Origin: Isochrysis galbana
Lineage: Eukaryota > Haptophyta > Isochrysidales > Isochrysidaceae
NCBI GenBank assembly: GCA_018136815.1
Contig: CM030933.1
Coordinates: 4,816,557 to 4,880,556, forward strand
Direction of reading: 5' to 3'
Length of the DNA stretch: 64,000 nt
Shown in pieces: positions 55,660 through 64,000 of the stretch. Every line of letters begins with the position of its first letter. Within the stretch, counting starts at the first letter, position 1. Below the pieces are notes generated by a model. That model searched no databases and was not told where the DNA came from. It saw only the letters and a list, made by a program, of their open reading frames with translations. Position numbers and translations under genes: made by a program.

Positions 55660-57049
55660 TGCTGTGGGAGCTTGAAATTGAAATGGTCAGTCATCGACGA
55701 TCACGATCATCGAGCAGCATCCGATTCTAAGTACTGAGTAAGAAGATTTTTATCATAATGGCGGGTTTATAAGTGTAGATGTTTGGAGGGAGTATCATAT
55801 GATATCAGATGTATGACGTCATACTCAGTTCCATGGCAAGTGTCACATGACGGCATGACGGAACGCACCTGCGTGGCCACGACTTGAGCGCGGAAAGCCG
55901 CAGCTCCCTAGGAACCAAGCAAGGCTAGGCGGGATTGGCCGCTGGAGCAGTTATCCAGATAACTTGGTTAACTGCCTATAAAATTTTAGAGAAGTGCTTG
56001 AGCTTGAGAAGCCGTAAGCCGCACTTGCACTTGCATCTTGCGCATGGCGCTCATGGCAATGAGGGTGTGCGTACCTAAAAGAAAACTCCTTGGCCACTGC
56101 AAAAAAATCGCCCCATTACGGACCTTCGCACTCGTAACCACGAAAGAATCAACTCGCGAAACTTTGTAGTTGCTTTGATGTCATCATGAAGAATCCCTCC
56201 TTGCCTTCTCTTGGAGTTTTGGGTGCAATTTTGAAAAGTCGATTTTTCCCTTCCCCACCCCTATCTATTTCTATTATCTATTATAGTCCGGGATGCCAGT
56301 TAACTACGAGTCGTCCTGGCGCGGTCGCTTTGGCGACAGCGGCGTGTCCATCAAAACATCAAAACTTCGTCCAGCGCCAGCGCGGCGAGGGCAGTGGCAG
56401 CGGGGAAGGGATGCGGCGCGCGCTCCATGACCCTATCAGTTTACTGCGATAGTTGTGGCCGCACGGCGAAGGGTTGGGATGTGGAGATAGAGATAAGTAA
56501 GAGCCTGGAGGATATCGCATCATCTAGGATGAATGCGACACAATCAAGCCGTGCATGCGTCCATTCCCACCCTTTGCACTCACACATCACACCGCACTCC
56601 TCCACATCACACGAATGGATGGGAGGAAGGTAGTACCGAATGGAAGCAAACGGACCTCATCCTCCGATCATCCAAATCCAAGAGCCAAGAGATCCAACCA
56701 CCAAGGACCAAGGCCCAAAGATGTACGGTACAGTATTTGAACTGCTTATTCGTGGTGTCGTCGGCATGATAGAGGTACGCTTCGAAAGAATGAAACAGGT
56801 TACTCGCGCGGATGCAAGAAAGGGGCAAAATATTGGAACTTCTCACGCGCATGCACACTTCACCGGCGTGATGCGAGCACGTGGAGACGAATCCAGGCGA
56901 CAACCGCAGCTGCCCAGCTCATAGGGACCGAGTGCACTACCCGGTCCTGTGTCACGCCTGACCGACAGCCTACTCCGAACACCACACCACCGGCGACAGG
57001 ACCGGGAAACGATGCGCTCAAAGTTACTGCATGATTTGCCAGGCAATAT
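55660..57049. other. Gene-free stretch with one LINE-like 5' fragment
   Basis: About 56330-56460 on the minus strand matches the LINE-like 5' end at 32525-32640. No other gene or repeat was recognised. Confidence 0.45.
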
Positions 57050-57978
57050 CTACGAGTAGATGCAGCCCGGAAGGGCGCCCGGGATGAAGTGGTTGGCGGC
57101 GACGCCCATAATAGCAAGCATAGCAAGGCGGCCGTTCTTCAGCTCCTTGAGGCGCATCTTGTCGGCGGCCTTCTTGTCCTTGGACAGGAGGCCCGAGCCC
57201 CAGCCGAGGTTGCCCGGCTCGCGCTTCGAGGTGTCTCCCAGCCAGAGGTCGAAGAGGCCCTCGGATGTCTGGCCCTCAGCGATCGCGACGAACGCGAGCA
57301 CCTGGCCCCAGACGACCGGCGGCAGCGTAGTCGGCGCGCTCACCCAGTCGGAGTTGGCGAACGAGACCTCCGCGTTGCCCGGGAGATGGAAGCCCGTCGA
57401 CTGAACCATCACGCCGGTGATGGCGAGCATGGCCATGCGGCCATGCTTGAGCTCCGACTCACGCAGCCATGCGACGTCGGGGTTGTTGGCCGAGACCTTG
57501 TAAAGCTCGGAGAAGCAGAAGGGATCCCACGGGGTAGGTGCCATGCCCTCCTTGCCACCGCCGCCTGGGAAGGCAGCGAGCTCCTGCGAGGCACCAACAT
57601 AGCTCGAGAGCGGCGCACGCTCCTTGTTGATGAACTCACGGCCCATGCCCGAGGGGGCGAGCGGCTCGTCGTACATGGGACCGGCAGACATCTGAAAAAA
57701 AGAGGAGCGAAGATCAGCAAATGAGCTCACACAGCCGCATGTGGAGACGAGGAAGGCAAATAGAAACAGCGCAGAGCAGCTGCAGGGAACTCCCCCGCGC
57801 GCCAGTTCTTCCAGCAGCTCTCCTCCGGTATGGAGCACGGCTTCCGGGATGTGGCGGCGTGGCGTTGATGTGCTGTATGCCCTTTGCCGAAACATACCTG
57901 CACGGCCGCGCGCTGCGGCACCACGCGCGCGACGCCGGCGCCGAAGGCGAGGGTGGGGGCAGAGACGACCGACAGCAT
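57050..57978 (-). CDS. Fucoxanthin chlorophyll a/c-binding (light-harvesting) protein
   Basis: Two exons: 57978-57898 and 57691-57050, intron 206 bp GT(ATGT)-AG, phase 0; 240 residues. Exon 1 encodes only the targeting leader (MLSVVSAPTLAFGAGVARVV...AVQ) and exon 2 starts MSAGPMYDEPLAPSG. Helix 1: ELKHGRMAMLAITGVMVQ with the chlorophyll-binding Glu, His and Arg. Helix 3: LKELKNGRLAMLAIMGVAAN with Glu, Asn and Arg. Between them FVAIAEGQTSEGLFDLWLGD is the helix 2 region. GWGSGLLSKDKKAADKMRLK is the usual loop. The protein harvests light in the thylakoids of a complex plastid. Upstream lie (GA)n on the coding strand and long G runs. Confidence 0.95.
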
Positions 57979-58149
57979 GGGGCAGCGAGAAGAGGATTTG
58001 GGGAGGAGAGGGGGAGGGAGAAAAGAGAGAGAGCCGCGAGGGGAGCAGAGATCGGACGAGTCAGCGGAACGGAATCGTAAAGATACAAGCGTCGAGAGAG
58101 GAAAAAAGGAAGGGGGAGTGGGAGGGAGGGGGGAGCTGGCCCGTTTGCG

Positions 58150-58251
58150 GGGTCTCTCTCTCTCTCTCTTCGGCTGTGGAACAAATTGGCCTCGCCTCGC
58201 CCGCTCTCCGCCCCCCCCCCCCCCCCCCGCCCCCCCCCCCCCCCCCCCCGC
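58150..58251. repeat. (CT)n and C runs upstream of the light-harvesting gene
   Basis: CT repeat 58150-58169 and C runs about 58210-58227 and 58230-58249 (broken by single G); (GA)n and G runs on the coding strand, 170-270 bp upstream of the ATG. Confidence 0.9.
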
Positions 58252-58917
58252 GCGCGCCAACACCAGCAGCGCCTTCTTCCAGGCCACAGGCGGCGGGAGG
58301 ACCTCTGAGAAGTGAAGAAATCGCTGCCGGAAGTGAAGAGAGTGCTGTGTGACCCCGAGATCATTCACGTCCAGCCTGCGAGCGCGCGCAATTTGGCCGG
58401 AGCAGACATCCTCCCCCTCTTGCCGAGGGGTCATTTGTCCATAAGACAAAGATTCGATGGCCTCTTCACAGCAAGGGCGAGAATGTGAAGACGTGAAGAC
58501 CTTTTGGTTGGTCTGGGTCCGGGACGGCATCCTCCTGAGCCTAGGGGTGTAAGGGCCTACGCATACGACCCCCGAGAGAAAATTGGGGTCCGAAAATCTG
58601 AGGTTCACGGTCCGATTTTCACAGTGGGGGGGGGGGGGGGGGGGTGCGGGGCAGCGGGGCACCCCAAAAATTGGAGTTTGCAATGTGCAATGTAGCAAGT
58701 AGCAAGTAGCAAGTAGCACGAATTACGAATTCCTCGTACTTTGTACTTTGGTCCAATTCACGGTTTGATTTTCACGTTGGCCGCAGGCGGAGCCCATCTG
58801 CTCGCTCTCTGGCGGTCCTCTCTGCCACCTCGCCCCCCCCCTTCCCCCCCCCCCCCCCGCCCACCGCAGTCTAGGATTCCAGCGATCGCCTCGTCGGATT
58901 TGAGGTTTGAGGTGATG
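58252..58917. other. Gene-free stretch with homopolymers
   Basis: A G run of about 18 at 58625-58642 and C runs at 58843-58857. CAAGTAG repeats at 58693-58716. No gene recognised. Confidence 0.5.
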
Positions 58918-59577
58918 TAGGGCGGTCAAACAGGGCTTTTTAAGTACTAATATGGGGGGGTCGACATTTTTGACCGTGAGCGGAAAGCCCCGGCGAAAGC
59001 GCCTCGGAGGGTCTCCCCGCCTTTTCAGAATCCTCGTCCGAAAAGACGGTGCGAAGTCCCGTCGGACCCCCCCCCCTTGCACACGCTCTGGCGGCTCACA
59101 CGAGCCGAACTGGACGTCGCTCCCATTGAGAGATGTGTTTCTTTCACTTAAAAGGTGCCTAGACATATATAAAATTAGGGGTCCGACGCCCTACATTGCC
59201 TATAAAGCAAATTTCAAACCCTGGTGCCCCAACGATGACGTCCGCGCATGCACATGCGCACCACACACGGCTCGCACACGGCCGATTCGGCCGTCAGAGG
59301 ATGATCCTTGACGGTCCCGACCCTCGCCCCGCAGGATTCGCTCTGGCTCTCGACTGACGAGGAGCTGGAGCACCAGGACGCCATGGCGCTCGACGCTGCT
59401 CGTTGGTCGACAAAAGTTTGTTGGCCGATTGCGGGACAGGTGCGCTGCCGATCGCGCCCGCTCTGGCTCTGGCGCAGGTCGACCGAGCCCGTACCTACAA
59501 TGCCTTTGCCGCCCCAAACGGCACGTTCCCGACTCGTCTTTCGACGCTGTGAGGCAGGGAGAACACCTGCCGCCCCA
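58918..59577. mobile_element. End segment of a family D element
   Basis: Starts TAGGGCGGTCAAACAGGGCT and follows the inverse of 30201-29520 closely (TTTTTAAGTACTAATATGGG; GACCGTGAGC.GAAAGCCCC; AACTGGACGTCGCTCCCA) up to the arm of the hairpin, then diverges. The other terminus is not seen, so it is truncated. Confidence 0.85.
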
Positions 59578-59795
59578 ACACCGTATTTCCCATCCAGGGT
59601 CTTTGCACAGCAATTTGCACCGCGACTCATCTCAAAGATCATTCTATCATTCTCACTGAGCTGAGGTTTGATGCGGACACAAGGTGGTCGGAATATCTCG
59701 TGACGGCTGCTCGACGAATGGCGTTGCTTGCAAGCATTTGCTCACATTGTTTGGTAATGCTCTTGATCTGCTGTGCTGCTCACATACGTTGCAGC

Positions 59796-60403
59796 TAGGG
59801 CCTGACAAGAGTTGCTCGCTCAGACCCCCAAAGTTGCTCGCAAAAGTTGCTCGAAATAGGCCCCAAAAGGGGCAAAGTTGCTCGCAGAGTTGCTCGAAGT
59901 TGCTCGGAGTTGCTCGTTCATTGTTCATTGCGCCGCGATCGCCGCGCCGCGTGCTGCCGGGCGTCAGCGCGGCGAGAGGGAATGCTGGGAACACTGTAGG
60001 GAACAGGATAGCGGCGCGGCGGGCGTTAGGACCCATGCACTTTTCATACATAAACATGATAATGTTTATGTGAATAAGAAGAGGCAGAGGGGAGAGGGGA
60101 GGGGGGCGTTCCGCAAGTAGTAGGTGCTCTTCTATCGATCCACCGATGTTTATGTTTATGTGAATAAGAAGAGGCAGAGGGGTTAAGGCTTAAAGTTGCA
60201 CGCTCGGCCTATCTGTGTATAGATCTAGGAGGGGTAGGTTGCTCCTCTAACGGGCCTATCTATGGGTAAGTTGCTAGGCAAGTTGCTCGAGTTGCTCAAT
60301 GTTGCCTGTGGCTCTTAAAGTTGCTCAAAAGTTGCTCGCCCTCTCAAACACCCCAAAGTTGCTCAAAAATCAAAAAGTTGCCGGCAACTCTTGTCAGGCC
60401 CTA
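59796..60403. mobile_element. hAT MITE (family B) packed with AGTTGCTCG repeats
   Basis: Ends TAGGGCCTGACAAGAGTTGC and the exact inverse GCAACTCTTGTCAGGCCCTA. Exact 8-bp duplications GTTGCAGC at 59788-59795 and 60404-60411. AGTTGCTC(G/A) occurs about 14 times near both ends, in the same orientation, the pattern of subterminal transposase-binding sites. Non-coding. Confidence 0.95.
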
Positions 60404-60545
60404 GTTGCAGCACGCCCACGAAGCTCACCATCCTCTACATTCTACATTTCTTCACATCTACTCCTAGAGTACCGTAAAGTACTCATCATTTGTTCATAGG
60501 CTTTGCGACGATCGGAGATCCTCCCGGAGAGATGGAGCGCGCGCG

Positions 60546-61415
60546 ATGAGAGCGGACGGGGCGGAAAGTCCGCTGCGCACGTGGCTGCGCGTGCAGCTGC
60601 CCTCGACGAGGCGTTGGGAGGCGCTTCATCGGGTATGTGCCCGGCCAATTTGCCGTACTCATCCGTGGCTTCTCCAGCTGATGCTCTGGCTCGAGCAGCC
60701 CGGCCGGCGGCCAACACGAGCGTCGTTTCCTGCTCAGCCTCTCACGGGGCGAGAGCGGCGCGCAGCCGCTGTGGGCTTGCTTCAGATCTGCCGACATAAT
60801 CCGACGCTGCGGGAGGGACCACGCGTTCAGAGTGCCATCGCGCGCGCCATTGCTCTCGCGCTGCCCAAGCGCCTGTCAACGCCACGGCTGCTGCGTGGCT
60901 TGCTGTCGGTGGACGAGTGCTCCAGCCTGCTTGCCGCTGCCCAGCAGCACGGACAAGAACACGGATGGGGCTCTCTGCACCGGCAGTATCCGACAGTCGA
61001 TATTCCCGTCGCCTCCCTGCGGGGCGGCGCCGGGGTTACCGCGTGCGTCCGGGCTCGGGCGTTCCCGGCGTTCGAGCGCTTCTTCGGGGCCCCCTATGGT
61101 CCACCCGAGAGCTTGACGCTGCGCGACTGCTTTGTTGCTAAGTACGAGGCGGCCGGGCAGACAGGTCTAGCAGGACATGTTGACGCCTCCTTCCTTTCAC
61201 TGGTCATGACGCTCAATCACCCATCCAGCTTCGACCACGGAGGGACCTACTTTGAGCACATCGGCGAAACTTTCAATCCGGATCAGGGCGATGCGATTTG
61301 CTTCTTGGGGAAGGTTTACCACGAGGCGCTGCCGATCACGAGGGGGGTTCGCTTCGTGCTGGTTGCTCTTATTGACCGCAGAGCCAACATGCAAGAGGGT
61401 CAGCCTACCAGGTGA
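60546..61415 (+). CDS. 2-oxoglutarate/Fe(II)-dependent oxygenase (prolyl 4-hydroxylase-like)
   Basis: 289 residues. The jelly-roll part (about 175-280) carries the iron triad: His211-x-Asp213 in GLAGHVDASFLSLVMTLN and His259 in FLGKVYHEALPI, and Arg266/269 for 2-oxoglutarate in TRGVRFVLV. GGTYFEHIGETFNPDQGDAI is the usual strand pair before the distal His. The N-terminal half is helical without known motifs. Substrate unknown; close relatives hydroxylate proline or other residues. An upstream exon is possible, since ATGGAGCGCGCGCG lies just before in another frame. No CT tract is seen upstream. Confidence 0.82.
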   Translation: MRADGAESPLRTWLRVQLPSTRRWEALHRVCARPICRTHPWLLQLMLWLEQPGRRPTRASFPAQPLTGRERRAAAVGLLQICRHNPTLREGPRVQSAIARAIALALPKRLSTPRLLRGLLSVDECSSLLAAAQQHGQEHGWGSLHRQYPTVDIPVASLRGGAGVTACVRARAFPAFERFFGAPYGPPESLTLRDCFVAKYEAAGQTGLAGHVDASFLSLVMTLNHPSSFDHGGTYFEHIGETFNPDQGDAICFLGKVYHEALPITRGVRFVLVALIDRRANMQEGQPTR

Positions 61416-61614
61416 GCAATATCAAACATGGGAACCTTGTTTTGGTGCAGAGGATTTGAGGTCGTTTTAGAATTGCGGCACTCCAAACGCCATTGGTGCG
61501 GGGGAGCACGTCCATGAGGCGGAGAGACAGCACTTCAACGCGTCAATTGGATCCAGCCCCCCTTGGTCATGATCTGTCTATTCCTGCTTCTCTTGTTTTC
61601 CCCTCAACCTACTT

Positions 61615-61815
61615 TTATAAGTGGGGGACTTTGTGGGCCTCGCGCCCCCCTCACACCATCGCGGACACCCCCCGGGGTGGGCCCGTACAATCAACCCCAG
61701 CCCCTGCCCTTTGGCAGGGGCAGGGCACTCAACAATCTGGCCCAGACCCTTCGGGGGCGCGGCCCGCGAGCCGCACTCCCACGCCCGCGCTGGGCCTACC
61801 CTCGAGCTGACTCCC
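61615..61815. repeat. Dispersed repeat, inverted copy of 15625-15850
   Basis: See 15625-15850. It contains a GC hairpin around GCCCCTGCC...GGCAGGGGC. It precedes the degraded ORF below and may be that element's leader. Confidence 0.65.
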
Positions 61816-61999
61816 CCTCTGGCTCCCTGGTCGCCAGGCATACAGGTGTCTCTGGGCGGCTCCCATGGCCAGCGAGGCGAGCGTGGGAGAGGCAGGGGGG
61901 GCCAGGGGCTGAGCCCCAGCCTCCACCGCCCCCTGAGCTGCCCTTGCTGGCCCCCTGGGAGCCCCCCGAGGGGAGGAGCACGCCCCACGCGACGGACAT

Positions 62000-63245
62000 G
62001 AGCACACCGTGGCGCCACGGCCGCCCCCTCCTCCCCCGCCCGCTCTACAACACCCGCCGCCCCCACCGCCCCCGCCCTTCGGACGACGCGATTCCGATCC
62101 TTCCCTCTACGAACTCGTTTTCGATCCTCACGATTTCCGCCCCTCGCCCGACCGGCCGCCACGCTTAATCTCCCTACCACCGGGCTCCACCGCAGCCCTC
62201 GCCTACGACCTCGACCCCGACACCTACCACTCCTGGCTCCGGCGGCTCACAACCAGATGCGTCCTTGCGCACGAGCCTTTCCGCGCCTTCTTCCGTCGCC
62301 CCCTTTCATCCCCCACCCTCTCCACCGAGCTCCTCCTCGACCGCTCCCTCTCCTCCATCATCCTCGACTGCCTCTCCCCCGGCGCCACCCGCGTTGCCAA
62401 CCTCCTCGACGATTGCCCAGAGGAAGCCCTCGACGGCGGACGCGCCCTCCTCCGCCACATCGAGTCGACCATGTCCAGCCTCACCGGCGCCGCGGCCGAA
62501 GACGCCGAAGAGTCCTTCCTCACCTTCGCCCCTTTCATCGTCGGCATGTCCCCGGAGGCCGCGCGTCGTGCCGCGCAGATCGCCATCCACCGTTTCCGCC
62601 GCCTCCCCACGTTCAACCCCTCTGACCCCCTCGCCATCCACCGCATGCTCCTCCGCAAACTCCCGGACGGAGTAGCCCCCGGCCGCATCCAAGCCCTCCG
62701 CGAGCTCAGCGAAGCCAACCCGCTCCGCCGGGCGAACGGCCTCTTCTACGTCTCCGTCACCTTCCACCCCCCCCCGGCGGCCGCCGCCGCCTCCCTCCTC
62801 AACACCAACGACAAAGCGCTCCTCTGGGCCGCCCGCCTCGGTCTCGACTCCGCCAGCCTCACCGCCACCTCCCGCGTTTCTCCGCCGCCATCGCCGCGCA
62901 CGTCGGCCTGTCCGAGCCCGCCCCCGTCCAGCTCGAAGCCCTCGCCGATGCAAAACCTGGGGGGACCGCAACATCTACGGCGTCCTCGTCACCTTCGGCG
63001 GCGGTGCGATCTTTCACCAGACAAAGAAATTGGCAGGCGGACGCCTGCGTCCGCTACGCAACCAACAACTCCTGGGCGCACGTCGCCATCGCCTGAAGCC
63101 GCTTCACGCCCTCCCCCTTTCCGCCTTCCGCAATGCGCTCGCTTCGTTTCTCGCCTCTCGCATTGGGGGGGGTGTTGCGGGTAAAGGGGGTCACTCCTTC
63201 CCTCTTGTACATTTCCCCCGCCGTCTAGGTTTCCCCGCGTGACTT
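62000..63245 (+). pseudogene. Degraded repeat-associated ORF, possibly from a retroelement
   Basis: A long Pro/Arg/Leu-rich frame with a helical middle (about 62330-62760) that looks protein-like but matches no family I know. Its association with the repeat at 61615-61815 suggests a mobile-element structural or ORF1-type protein. It looks broken, with about two or three breaks, and no replication genes follow. Age cannot be judged. Confidence 0.4.
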
Positions 63246-63859
63246 CCCCCTTACTGTCACGCTCCGACGCCCCCTCCTCGCGTCGCCATCTAGGTTCGTC
63301 TCCCCCCCCCGCACGGAAGTCTCCCCCCCTCGCTCCCTCCCCAGTTTCCCCTCCCCGAGTGTTTCCCTTGTTCTCCCGGCCTCCTTTCATCCCTCTCTTT
63401 TTCCGCGTCTCCCCTCTCCCGACGCGCGTTCCTTTCCCGCGAGTGTCTTCCCCCGTATCCTTCGTCCAGCGATCAGCGCCACCGCTCGAGCGCTCCTGTC
63501 CCCTTCTCGTCTGCCTGTGCTCTCCGTGCTCGTCCCGCCCGTCCTCATGCTGCCCGAGGCCGAACCCTCGGTCTCGCCCCCGTCCGCACGTGCCTCCCCC
63601 GTTCGTGTCCCTCCGTCCCCTGCGCCCCCTTCCATTTGTACCTCACATGTTAATGTCATGCACAGCCCTTCCACACCAACACGCACAGCAACCACAGCCC
63701 TTCACCACTCATCCCACCCACAGTCGCCTTGATTTGGGCTGGCGGTACGAGAGCGGCGGATGGAGATGGGCCAAGTTGTGCTCTGGCTCTGGCTACCCTG
63801 GCTCAGGTTGTCTGCAGGGGAACATGGCTTCGATTGTGGCTGGTGGGGAGGAGAGGGCG
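63246..63859. other. Pyrimidine-rich gene-free DNA
   Basis: CCCCTC-rich stretch without recognisable gene or repeat. Confidence 0.4.
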
Positions 63860-64000
63860 CGGGAGCCATGTCGACGTCCTGGTCGGGCGGGGTGGAAGCC
63901 TGCGAGCGCTTTGGCTCCGGCGGCTTGGGGCGCGTCCCAGTTGGGCCAACGGCCGTTGGGGCGCGACGTGACTGCGGTGGGTTGGGAAGGGGGAAGCCGT
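63860..64000 (-). mobile_element. LINE-like 5'-end fragment at the window edge
   Basis: Minus frame reads ...PPEPKRSQASTPPDQDVDM, parallel to LPEPKRSQAAALADPDINM at 33890-33950, and the plus DNA matches AGCCTGCGAGCGCTT.GGCTCCGGC. The start codon would lie just outside the window. Confidence 0.5.

Noticed and set aside
54113-55835. Outer element bounded by ATGATATCATAT-type words around the family A hAT
   Set aside because: The similarity is short and palindromic and no target duplication was found.

Overview
The window is nuclear DNA of a eukaryotic alga, most likely a haptophyte. Evidence: a light-harvesting protein of the fucoxanthin chlorophyll a/c type with a plastid-targeting leader on its own exon (57050-57978), short GT-AG introns (about 64-206 bp, one of 1 kb), GC-rich coding DNA, a plant-type LpxC, and very long (CT)n and poly-C/poly-G tracts. 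Another chlorophyll-c alga cannot be excluded. Genes are separated by transposon debris, and more than half of the window is repetitive.

Left part (1-23,100): the end of a hAT element; an FBXO9-like F-box gene; an intact full-length LINE (2783-9178) with perfect 17-bp target-site duplications; an eEF2K-like alpha-kinase fused to ankyrin repeats; a broken MGQYF-type gene; then the catalytic alpha subunit of AMPK/SNF1 (minus strand, five exons) and the gamma (SNF4-like, four-exon) subunit (plus strand), transcribed away from each other. Three energy-stress signalling genes (alpha-kinase, AMPK alpha, AMPK gamma) thus lie within 13 kb.

Middle (23,100-44,400): a ~205-bp satellite array, a 3-kb hAT-like element with a second hAT MITE inserted in its terminus, a possible lipocalin-like plastid protein, a plant/mitochondrial-type LpxC, several detached LINE 5' ends, a two-exon coiled-coil protein, an unrecognised helical ORF and a CBR1-like carbonyl reductase.

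Right part (44,400-64,000): a hAT transposase ORF, a small helical protein, a basic coiled-coil/RGG protein, an NTMT1-type protein N-terminal methyltransferase (three exons), two more hAT elements with exact 8-bp target duplications, the light-harvesting gene, a 2-oxoglutarate/Fe(II) oxygenase and a degraded repeat-associated ORF.

Recurring themes: nine of about thirteen host genes have a (CT)n/(GA)n or poly-G/C tract a few tens to about 700 bp upstream of the start codon; at least four hAT-like families share TAGG ends; and LINE-like 5' ends starting at ATGGAGCG occur repeatedly without the rest of the element. All exon coordinates were derived by eye from splice-site and reading-frame continuity; no search or alignment was run.
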